The notes beneath the pieces are model-generated. The model did no database searches. It had not been told where the DNA came from and saw only the letters and a list, made by a program, of their open reading frames with translations. A DNA stretch of 64,000 nucleotides from Lentinus brumalis. Taxonomy: Eukaryota > Basidiomycota > Agaricomycetes > Polyporales > Polyporaceae. A program made the translations under genes and the position numbers. Of this stretch, positions 49,120-58,877 are shown one piece after another (within the stretch, counting starts at the first letter, position 1; each line of letters starts with the position of its first letter). The stretch is from contig MARA01000039.1 in the NCBI GenBank assembly GCA_001792895.1, forward strand, positions 248,001 to 312,000, written 5' to 3'.

Positions 49120-49400
49120 GTACTACTGTAGTGATCAGACATTCGTGGTGTGGGGTCTGGGGCGTGACACCTTTGGTTCATAGTGGTGAGGTGGCAGAGG
49201 GCTTGGTAACATGTGACAGGAGGGCAAACATCACCAAGCCCTCCACAAAAATGCCATATACGGCAGTTTAATGCCAGAGATGAGCCTGGCACAAGCGGCG
49301 GGGCCCCCAGTGACCTGTGGCCGGGCCCAAAAACAGTGGTGGCGGAGGGCCTTGTGATACGTGACCCACCACTAACATCTGGTCAGTAGAGTAAGACTGG
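49120..49400. mobile_element. Degenerate MITE
   Basis: ACTGTAGTGATCAGACATTC near 49123 and TCTGGTCAGTAGAGT near 49379-49393 form imperfect inverted ends, followed by GTGGTG/CACCAC. The interior carries GTGACAGG/GTGACCTG words. Related in layout to the 43014-43263 element. Confidence 0.45.
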
Positions 49401-49590
49401 TTTGGACTGCATATTAGTCCTGGACCGGACCAAGCTGTGGTCTCAGTCCAGTTCTAGTAAGTGCTCATTCTGGTCCCAGTCCTGAAAAATTGGATCAGTC
49501 CAGTCTTGGTTCCGACCCCCATTCTGAGACCGAAAAGGGTCAAAAGACCGGACTGGACTGGATCCTGTATCACTACCAGCAGCATCAATG
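49400..49590. repeat. CAGTCCAG-word repeat
   Basis: Dense GGACTGGACTGG and CAGTCCAGT words on both strands, matching the type at 47628-47770. The two may be ends of one ancient element. Confidence 0.35.
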
Positions 49591-49595
49591 ATGAG

Positions 49596-49950
49596 CCTGA
49601 CCAGGTAAAGCTGGTGGACAAGCAGTACTTCATGCATAAGGAGTTTGAGGTTGCAGATCCAGCAGCCAAGGAACTCATAGAAAAAACTGTTGATCAATTC
49701 AGGCTCAATGAAGCCCAAGAGAGAGAGTTCCGGATAGTAGCCGACCATGCTGTTCAGTCTTATGGTGAGCACTCGAAGATGTATCTGGGTGGCATGGCTG
49801 GAACTGGAAAATCTCAAGTCATCAAGGCTCTCACATTTTTGCAGAATGGCATGAGAGCTATAGATCCATGTGCCTTGCTCTGACAGGATCTGCTGCAGCA
49901 CTCATCGGAGGGCCCACCTATCATTCCATGCTAGGCTTTACAATTGATGA
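49596..49950 (+). pseudogene. PIF1/Helitron-type helicase fragment
   Basis: Encodes KEFEVADPAAKELIEKTVDQ, FRLNEAQEREFRIVADHAVQ and a Walker A in YLGGMAGTGKSQVIKALTFL. After a frameshift near 49875-49885 it continues TGSAAALIGGPTYHSMLGF. These are the first helicase motifs of PIF1-like proteins, as in Helitron RepHel and related fungal helicases. The rest of the helicase is missing: homology stops almost exactly where the left arm of the large inverted repeat begins. Confidence 0.75.
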
Positions 49951-51022
49951 GGAATGAAGAGAATCATCCTTTATGGATGATGATTCCTGCCGGCAGAGGT
50001 AACGACAACTGATGTCCATGGGAAAGTTGTTGGGATTCCGATAGTCAGCAGTAAGTGATTACATAAGGCCCAGTAACAAAGTTTCTTACCTTTGAGAGCC
50101 CTAGCCTAGGATTAGGAGTGCACAGCTTTAGGGTCAGCAGATGCTCATGCAGCTCTGTAGCACAAGTCCAGCATGATGCTGTGCTCATAACAAACCCAAA
50201 CATTGCTTCATCATTATAATAGATATAGAATGCAATACAGACCTGAAAGATGCTATAAGGCAAACTTGTATTCAAACTGTGCTGCGCTGCACTCTCTGTC
50301 TCTCCACCTACCTCTACATGCTGCAGCTTAGTGAGGTGCTGAGCCTAGCTAAAAGCTGGTCATTTTTAAGCTGGGATGAGCTGAGCTCCAGCAACCTCCT
50401 AGGCTCAAGCTGGACTATTGAGCTCTGACTTCTGTATCTGCTGCTGGATTTTAGTGCTGGAGGGAAAAGCTCTGGCTGGTCATTCTTAGTCAGATTGTAA
50501 CATGGAAACAAGGTGAGTGTCACACTTGTTACTTTCGGTTGATGGCACACAAACCCTCAAAGTTGTCTTAATAGGGCTCTGAAGAGCCCTATCTGAGATA
50601 CAACCCACCGCTTGATGACTTCAGCTCAGGCTGAGAGCTTGAGCTGGGACAGAGCCATTTTGTAGAGCCTGTTTAAGCAGACTGTAGCTCTCAAAGCTGA
50701 GCTTTAGCTGCAGCTTGTGCGCTGAGCCAACTGCACACATTTCTAGTGCTGCTATGTCTATATTAGCCAGAAATGCTTCTTCAGTACTGGGTCTGATGGG
50801 CTTAAAATCATTATCACTGAGTTCCTAGTCATCAAGGTCAGTGACACATCACACAACATTTATTGGCATATGGGTCCAATCGTGGATGCCATTCAACTGC
50901 TCTTTCAAATAGTCAGTATACATAGTAGATATGGGGGGTCAAGGTCAAGGGTGAAAGCATGTGTGAGAGGGATCAAAGAGCAGTTACAATTGAAAGAACT
51001 CAAGGATAAGTGTGAGGACATG

Positions 51023-51294
51023 TACTGTACCATTTCAATCTATTCGGCATGTCACGCATCACAGAGGCCCAAAATAGATGAACTTTTGGCATCTGTCATG
51101 TGTCACTAGCAGGATTGTTGGAATTGCACCTTGGGTGCTTACCGGTCTGCGTGAGCAGCACACTGTCGCGTGCCCAAATTGTGCTGAATTTTGGGCCCCT
51201 GTCATGGGCAGGAGCCTGTAGCGCCAAATTGTCGAACTGGTTTGACCCTGTCACAGGTCACAGGCAGTGCCGGACTGATTGAAATGGTACAGTA
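51023..51294. mobile_element. MITE inside left arm, TACTGTACCATTTC family
   Basis: TACTGTACCATTTCAATC at 51023 mirrors GATTGAAATGGTACAGTA ending at 51294, with terminal TA. It is present at the mirrored place in the right arm, so it predates the duplication of the arms. Confidence 0.8.
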
Positions 51295-52365
51295 TTGACA
51301 AGCAGGTATATATACAGGCCAGGTACATATGTGGTGGTCCCAAAGTAGAGTAACAAAGGCAATAGCCAGGGCAAAAACAAAGGGACTAAAAGGCTATAGT
51401 AGCATAGAAGTAACCAGAAGCATTGCAAGTAATGGGTGAGCTAGTAATCTCAGCAAATATCAATAGTCTTAAGGGCATGCCAGTGGTTTGGTTGGTTAGG
51501 ACAAATGCTTCATATCATTGTATGAATTAATCAATTGCAACCACTTATAACACACTCACATTTATCTGGAGCCCACCAGCCAACTTACTCAACAGCATCA
51601 ACAATGTAGTCTCATTGTGATTACTATGTGCCATGACTTATTACTATGCGCCCACCATCTCACTAATAAACTGACTCATTACTGGCCTACTATATTAGCT
51701 AATATTATGATCACTGTTGCCCTATTTTATTGCCAGTCCCATTCAATGTCATCCAGAACCAATCAGTGCAATATTTCCTATTGCCGATACTCAAACAGCA
51801 TAGTAACACATCTAATGGGTGGTAGACTTTAGGCTCAGCTGTACTGAAGTTTCTCTACTGTACTTACTTACTGCTATCAACAAAACAAAGCTCATAGTTG
51901 CAGTTTCAAGGTTACACACCATGGGTATGTTAGCACTTTGTGAATGTCATCCAAAGCTATTGAATGCAATCCATCCTTTTATTGTCACCTAGACATGACA
52001 CTAATGCATGCATTTGAATGTAGACTGACTATAGCTTCTGTTATAAGTTGCTCTATTCAAGTTACTTATCAACATAAAGAGCTATTGACATAAGAAAGCC
52101 AACAGCCTGTGGTTTTGCCCACCTGGGCGCTTTCTGATCATGCTCAATTAGGTAAATAAGCGCCCAAACGCGCGGAGCATCGAATTGGTAGGCTGCAATG
52201 TTAATACAGCAATAGGTCCGAGATTTTGTTAGCAATGTCAATAGTTGTGATCATTCTAGTATCTCTACGTCATCACCTTCCAACCACATCAGTAACAGGG
52301 TGGATTGCAGCAATAAGTATTGGATGTGGTTCAAAACTCATAATTTCTGATCAGCTCAATAAGCC
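51295..52365. other. Inner part of left arm, AT-rich
   Basis: Short frames only, mirrored in the right arm. It contains a short higher-GC island (AAGCGCCCAAACGCGCGGAGC, about 52159-52178) that keeps its CpGs. No gene is supported. Confidence 0.4.
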
Positions 52366-52557
52366 TGAATGCCAGGGCCTGCCGAGCTTGCGAGGCCAGT
52401 ACCCAATGTCCAGCTGAGCAGCAAGCAGGCACCACAAAATTTCTCCTCTCCGACGTCCACCACCGCATGGGCCTGCCATCTTGCCAGCCCACCTCATCGA
52501 CGTGTCCTCCTCGTACATTAGTATTTTCATACTTTACACTGCTACTCACCCTACGCA

Positions 52558-52860
52558 ATGGTCCTCATCAACGGTGCCGGTGCACATCTTCGCCTCAATG
52601 TGGGTCCCGGCCAACCAGGCCCTAGCAACACCACTAATGCCAATGATGGCAACTCCCCACCTGAGCCTCCCAGTGGTCTCCAGTTGCCCGACGGGGGTGG
52701 GGGCCCCAGCAGCAGCCCTCGGGTCCTGCAGATGCGGTGCAACCACCCAGGCAGCAAGGAGCCCCAGGTCCCTTACCTGCAGTACACCTGCTCCCAGTGT
52801 CAACCTCTCCTCTCCAAGCTGGCTACAAGTCGAGCCCCAGCACAATCTGTGAGTACTTCC
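52558..52860 (+). CDS. Unclassified ORF fragment with Cys pairs
   Basis: An open frame starting MVLINGAGAHLRLNVGPGQP, then a Pro/Gly/Ser-rich stretch. MRCNHPGSKEPQ and YLQYTCSQCQPLL follow, and a plausible GTGAGT donor after APAQS. It sits between the left arm and the truncated 3' end of the Ty3 element. Higher GC and a sensible codon pattern suggest it was coding. It may be the first exon of another transposon. No family recognised. Confidence 0.3.
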
Positions 52861-53029
52861 ACCCATCCTCTGTGCCCCGACCACTGGGCGGTTGTGACGC
52901 CCCTTGCTGCGGACAGAATAGAATCCTTGCTGCATGAGCTTGGCATTCTCAGCAGGTGGGTGCACATCATGAATGGGCTTCATCAGGGCTTCGACATCAG
53001 CATTTGCGCAAAAGTTGACAGAACAATTG

Positions 53030-56000
53030 TCCAGGATGATAGCCCTTGTTCGCGAAGAAGGGGAGAGTCCGGTGGTGGCATTCGGAGCATTGTTGTACGC
53101 AAACTCCACAAGTGGCAGGAGTTTGGACCAGTTGTCCTGTTGATAGTTGCAGTAGATGCGGAGATACTGTTCCAGGGTCTGATTGACACGTTCAGTTTGT
53201 CTGTCGCCTTCCAGATGATATCTGGAGGTGAAGTGAAGCTTCATATCGAGAGCTTTGCCGAGGGAACGGAAGAAGTGTGAGACGAACTCCGAGCCCTGGT
53301 CCGAGGTGATGTGGGAAGGAACTCCGTGCTTGGAGAAGACGTGGAGGAAGAACAGCTCGGCGAGTTCCTGAGCATTGAGGGTGTTATGCGTAGGAATGAA
53401 GATAGATTGTTTGGTTTATCGGTCAACAATCGCGGTGTAACCCTCGGAGTCTGGAAGCTGTTCGATGAGATCCATGGAGATGGAGTTCCACGGATGTTTG
53501 GGGATGGGGAGTTGTTTCAGTGTTCCGTGGGGAAGATGACGTGGGGTTTTGGACCGAGCGCAGGTGGTACAAGATTTGCAGTAGTCCCGGATGAAGATCC
53601 GGAGTCCGGGCCAGTTGTAGTCCTGGAGGACGAGATCCTGAGTCTTGTCCTGTCCCCAGTGGCCAGCCGTTGGATGGTCGTGGCGGGCCCGGAGGACGTG
53701 TAGATGGAGGTTGCCAAGATCCAGGACATAGATGTAATTGTTGAGATATAGGAAGCCTTCTGGATTGAAGGTCCAACAAGGATGGTTGGGATCAGAAGCG
53801 GACTTAAGGCCCACAACAAGCTCCGGGGAGGTGGATCCGGAGTTCTGAGCGGACAGGATGTCCATCCGGAGTTGAGTGTCGTCGAGTGCGAACACTGCTC
53901 GGAGGACGGGAAGGTGCAGAATCGTCGCCCGGAGGGATGAAGCGAGTTGCTCTTGAGTGAAGACTGGTCGAAAGTTGTGTGGATTGACAACGGAGTAGTC
54001 ACTATCCCCCTCTTTTGGGTAGACGTCCCAACGGCGAGTGAGTGCGTTGGGTTTGGCTCCGAGTTTTCCGGGGCGGAACCGGATGACCATGTTGAACTGC
54101 GACAGGTACTCGGACCAGCGGGCTTGATGGCGGGTAAGGAGTTTGGTAGTGGAGAAGTACTCGAGGTTCTTGTGATCCATGACGACGGCGACCAGAGTTC
54201 CGGAGCCCTCAAGATAGTGCTGCCAAGTCTTGAATGCTTCATAGATAGCGAGTAGTTCCTTGTCGTGGGTGTCATAGTTCAACTCCGCGCCGGAGAGGGT
54301 ACGGGAGTGGAAAGCGATGGGGTGGAGTTCACCAGAGTCTGAGGTGATGGACAGAATTCCGGCGATGGCATAGTCCGAAGCGTCGGTTTCGACGGTGATC
54401 TGCTGATCCGGTTCCCAGTGATGGAGTACCGGAGCTGTGGTGAACGCCTTCTTGAGAGTGTTGAAAGCATCGCGGCAGGCATCGGAGAAGTTCCATGGAA
54501 CGTTCTTCCAGGTCAGGCGGGTCAATGGAATGACGATCTCGGAGTAGTTGGGAATGAAATGCTGGTAGAAGTTGGCGAATCCGAGGAACGACTGGATGTC
54601 TCGGACTTTCCGGGGTTCCGGCCACTCGAGGATCATCTTGACCTTGTCTGTAGACATAGTGAGGCCTTCGGCAGAGAGGATGTAGCCCAGATACTCGACG
54701 GACTCCATGTGGAATTCACATTTGTCCGCATGAGCGTAGAGTTTGTGCTTCCGGAGACGTTGCAGGACTTCTTTGACGTGCTTCTGGTGATCGGCGGGGT
54801 TATCGGAGTAGATGAGGATGTCGTCAAGATAGACGACCACGCAAAGGTCTAGGAAGTCCGCGAAGATGTCGTTGACGAAACATTGAAAGGCTGCCGGAGC
54901 GTCAGAAAGTCCGAACGGCATGACGCGCCACTCGAACAAACCGTAGCGAGTCCAGAAGGCAGTCTTCCATTCATCTCCAGGAGCAACTAGGTTGTAAGTG
55001 TGCCGGAGGTCGATCTTAGTATAGATACGAGCCTTCCGGGGAGCATCAAGAAGGTCCGAGATGAGCGGGAGCGGATAGCGATCCTTCCGAGTGATCTTGT
55101 TAAGTCCTCGATAGTCGACACACAAGCGTAGTGAGCCATCTTTCTTCTTGACGAAGAGGACTGGAGATCCACAGAGGGAGTTCGACGGAGCGATGAACCC
55201 ACAGCGGAGATTCTCCTCGATGTATGAGTTGGGACAGGGAATAGATGGGTCTGAGGGGTGGAACAGCACCGTCTTCCAGTTCGATTTTCAGGTCGTACGG
55301 ACGGTGCTCCGGGAGGGTGTCAGCCTTAGCCTTGTAACTTGTTGAAGACGTCCGCAAACTCTTGGTACTCTTCCGGAACTCCGGGAGGAAGGTCCGGAGG
55401 GGGAGTGTCCGAGACAGATGTGCTACGAGCTGTGGCGGACTTGGCAGATAGATCGAGAGTGAAACTCTCTGAGCCCTGGAGCTTACAGGCACACGCGAAC
55501 ACGGCTGCTCCAATCAGGGAGACAGATGGAGGCTTGGGCGGAGGCCCTGGCACTCCGGAGTCCGGTGGATGTTCCGGACCAGACAGAGATACGGGACGGG
55601 CCGAGGGCGTAGTCCAGAATTGGATGCTATGCATCTTCCAGTCAATCAATGGATTGTAGTCGGAGAGCCAGCTGTATCCCAGGACAGCGGAGACGGACTT
55701 GTCGAGCGGAGTGACGTAGAAGTCGATGTTCAGAACTTCCCCGGAGGGAAAGTGTACAGGAAGGGTGGTTATCAGAGTAATAGATGTATTAGATGATCCG
55801 TCAAATAAGGACAACCGGAGCGGAGGAATGGAGGATGTCTGAAGTCTGTGCTTGTCAACGAAGTCCGAATCAATAAAGCAATGTGATGATCCGGAGTTGA
55901 CTAGAGCTGTGAACGAGTTTTCGAGGTTTTCAGCATAGAGACGGAGGAGGAGAGCAGAAGGGTCCGAAAGAGCGGAAGCGTTGAGACGGAGTTGCGGTTC

Positions 56001-57490
56001 CACGTGGGTCAAGTCAACACGATCTACACCGCACGCGGATTGCGGAGGATCGCAGCCTAGTTTTTTGGCTCCGCGGGGTCCGGAGCGTTGTTTGGAGCAG
56101 CAGGAGCGTCAGGTGCCTGGGCTTGAGTGGGCTTGAGCAGCCCGACCCTTGGCCGCGGTCTTCTTTGGACAAATGTCCACAGTATGACTGGGACCTCCGC
56201 AGAAGAGGCAGAGGTTAGCAGCGAAACGCCGCTGACGCTCCTCGGGGGTGAGCTTGCCGTCCTTGCCCAGCTTGTCTGCATATGGCTTTGTGGTCTTAGT
56301 TGGGGTCTTTGGAGTTGCAGGCTTCGACGAACTCTTCTGGGCGGAGTTGCCCGGAGAAGTCAAGGAACCCAAGGACTGAGATGCCTAGGATGACGTCGAA
56401 GACTTCGGAGCGGAAGAGGACTTTGATCCAGAGGTGGAAGTCCAAGTCTCGCGGATCTGCTCGGTCTTGCGCTCCCAGTAGTGGGTGTCAATGGACTGAG
56501 CAAGTTTTTGGAGTTTGTTCAGGTCCTTCGGCTTCCCGATCTCCATGATGTGGTCTTTGAGCCGGGATGGAAGACCTTTGTAGAACTGGTACCGGAGAGC
56601 TTCATTTCCCCACTCGACTTGAGTGGCAAGACAATTGAACTGGGTGATATACCGAGCAACCCTCTGGTTCTCGGCATAACTAGATTCTCCAGCTCATGCT
56701 CCGTGGTTCCGACGACGTCGTAAGGTCCGAAGTTCATACGGAGTTCTTCCTGGAAGACCTCGTAGTCCGAGAGGAAAACTGGAGGGTTCCCGGACGGAGC
56801 TTCGAGGAGGAAGGGTTCGAACCAAGCGAGAGCAGTCCCCTTGAGATGGGAGATTGCATAGGTGACTTTCTTCTCATGGGTATCGAACGTGTTAGGTTGA
56901 GCCTTGAAGACCAGCTCTAGCTGAACGAAGAAAGAACAGAGTTTGGTGGGGTCCGTGCCATCGAACTGGTCTGGGTCTCAGACATTGTTGCGCTCAAACG
57001 CCGTAGGCTTCGGAGGAGCCAGAGGCGGAGGTGGAGCCTGCTGAAGGGACTGCACGGTTTGAGCCAGGAGGGTGATAGCAGCCGCTAGATCCTGATTGGC
57101 CTGCGACTGGGGGTTAACACCGGCAGATGCCTGAGTGGCCTGAGTTCCGGAGGTCTGAGCACCTCTCGAAGGTCCAGATGCCTGGGCTTGTCCGGATGTT
57201 CCAGCCTGAGGGGCCAGGTTTGGATGAGCTCCAGCGTGAGTAGCCCGGGCCTGAGAGGCCGAGCCTTGAGCTGAAGAATAGAAGCCCATGGCGGACTGGT
57301 CGAAGGGATTGATAGGAAAGGTGATGGGGAAGACAGGTTGGATGATAGCCGGTGAGGGCGGACAAGTACCACCCGGAGACGGCGGAGTGGTGCTGACTGC
57401 GGGAAGTTTGCCCCAATGGGTTGGAGTGTCCGCCCGGTCATAACCTGCAGCCTTGGAGATGAGTTCAGTGAATCCTTGGAAGGAGGACAT
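53030..57490 (-). pseudogene. Ty3/gypsy retrotransposon gag-pol, broken
   Basis: Gag starts at 57490 (MSSFQGFTELISKAAGY) and carries a CCHC zinc knuckle (CLFCGGPSHTVDICPKK, near 56190). The protease region near 55910 reads ALVNSGSSHCFID, with Asn where the catalytic Asp of DSG is expected. Reverse transcriptase: FVKKKDGSLRLCVDYRGLNK, VMPFGLSDAPAAFQ and VYLDDILIYSDN. RNase H: ETDASDYAIAGIL. The integrase HHCC finger (HDHPTAGHWG, then CKSCTTC) leads to MDLIEQLP, TSDQGSEF and QTERVNQTLEQYL. There are frameshifts around gag-protease and protease-RT, and a TAA at 53416-53418 in the integrase core. The integrase ends near 53030, before any chromodomain, with no 3' LTR next to it. Pol order RT-RNaseH-IN is diagnostic for Ty3/gypsy. 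Confidence 0.92.
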
Positions 57491-57503
57491 GATGAATCCT
57501 CAA

Positions 57504-57520
57504 GTTGAGTTCTGATATAC
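57504..57520 (-). promoter_or_regulatory. Primer-binding site, self-priming type
   Basis: Directly after the LTR end (CTTAACA), the minus strand reads GTATATCAGAACTCAAC. Its ATATCAGAACTCAA is the exact reverse complement of TTGAGTTCTGATAT at the predicted transcript 5' end in the related LTR at 47896-48673. No tRNA 3'-end complement (TGG...) is present. This matches self-primed Tf1/sushi-type retrotransposons. Confidence 0.65.
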
Positions 57521-58201
57521 TGTTAAGACCGTGCGCACCAGGATGGAGACCAGTGGAAGCCTGGACGGAGTTACAGAGTTACGAAGTCCGGAACAATGCG
57601 CGCGAGGAATGAAGACTTCCGCGAAGCTATTGATCAACACCTTGAGGATCCACGAAGGTCTTCAATTTAGGACAGACAAGAGAACCGGGGTTTATACCGG
57701 AGCAAGCAATGAGTAAGAAGATAAGCAAGAGATAACCAAGCTAGAGAGAAGTCAAGCCAGAGATAAGAAGTCAAGCAGAAGTCAAAGTTGAAGGTTGGAG
57801 GGCCGCGGTCAGAAGTCTGGCCGGAAGAATCAGACTATGAGAGAAGAGCGAACAGAATAGATAAGTTCGAAAGTCCAGAGAGGAGTAGCCAAGACATAAG
57901 TAAAGGAGGTCAGAAACTGGAGTCAGGCGGAAGCTGATGATTGTCCAATACAAATTATAGTGAGATTGAATCAGAAGCAGATACAATCAAGGATGGATCA
58001 AATAACGGAACCAGGTACAGTTGAATCACAGAGGCAGATACAAGCAGAAGCAGATGAGACCGGAGTCCGGGTCAAGTAAGGCACGGTAAGGGGTGAAGTG
58101 ATCAACAATAGAAACACATGTAAGAATGATCCGGAGTTGCGGAGTCCGGAGTGGGTCCAGACCGGACCACTGTTGGCGCCTTATAAGCATGGGATGTAAC
58201 A
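57521..58201 (-). mobile_element. 5' LTR of the Ty3 element, 681 bp, promoter deleted
   Basis: On the minus strand it runs from TGTTACATCCC (58201) to GGTCTTAACA (57521). Compared with the solo LTR at 47896-48673 it lacks about 80-95 bp (near 57865) covering the TATA box and the predicted transcript start. CTGGACTTTC is followed almost directly by TCTATTCTGTTCGC. The outer flank is ACTAA; the partner flank is lost with the 3' LTR. Confidence 0.88.
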
Positions 58202-58877
58202 ACTAACCAGTACATCAAAGTGTAGTTATTGTCATTTGCCTCATGCTGGCATGTGGCCAGGTGCCCATGTTGAATATCGAACAAGCCCATGGCCATATGC
58301 CATTGGTGCCAATGATTAATGCCCTCATGCTATAAGCAAATATGGCTTCAAACACAGCCAGTGTTGTAGAGCATTCCAGTAGCTTTCCAACAGTATGACA
58401 TTGGTCAGGATTGGATACATATTGAGAGAGATGTGATATGAACATTCCTTGTTGGCACCATCCATTGCGTACTTACATCCAGGAGACATAGATGCAATCC
58501 ATCCCATTAACATGTACTTATCTTCACCCAAACAATTCAATTCCAGTTACTCAGAAGATGGAGAGAGTTCCTGCTTACAACATTTGAATATCACTTACCA
58601 AGCGTACTTCACATATAACTAGGTTATAGACTGATGACAACGCCAAAAACTTAGAGGATGCATAGAGTATCTGCTTACAATATCAGGCATAAAAGTGCGC
58701 AAACAGGCTAAAACTAATACAAGTATGGGCCTTTGGTTTATTGCCAAATTTTGCATTTCAGTGTCCAAATCTGGCCTTTCTTGCAGATTTATTCTTTTAG
58801 CTAAGCCCGGTCAGTCCCAAGAATTGTCCGGTGACATCATTTTAGCCCATGCACGGAAGATTTTGGGCACTGACCAC
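58202..58877. other. Non-coding stretch between LTR and right arm
   Basis: CpG-poor DNA with no gene. It probably belongs to the host locus or older repeat into which the Ty3 element inserted. It does not match the sequence next to the left arm. Confidence 0.4.

Larger units (their letters stand above)
49938..52365. repeat. Left arm of a 2,428-bp inverted repeat
   Basis: Each base n in this arm pairs with base 111243-n in 58878-61305. Several widely spaced checkpoints keep exactly this offset, so the arms have no net indels. I saw only two mismatches (49946/61297 and one near 52143). Homology stops sharply at both borders. The arm is CpG-poor and has AGCT-rich sequence (about 50330-50740), a perfect 10-bp hairpin (ATAGGGCTCT, GA, AGAGCCCTAT at 50571-50592) and one MITE. 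It has no long reading frame. Confidence 0.93.

Noticed and set aside
50870..51109. Short open frames in the inverted arms as genes
   Set aside because: They are under 80 codons, low in CpG, without domains, and occur twice only because the arms are duplicated.
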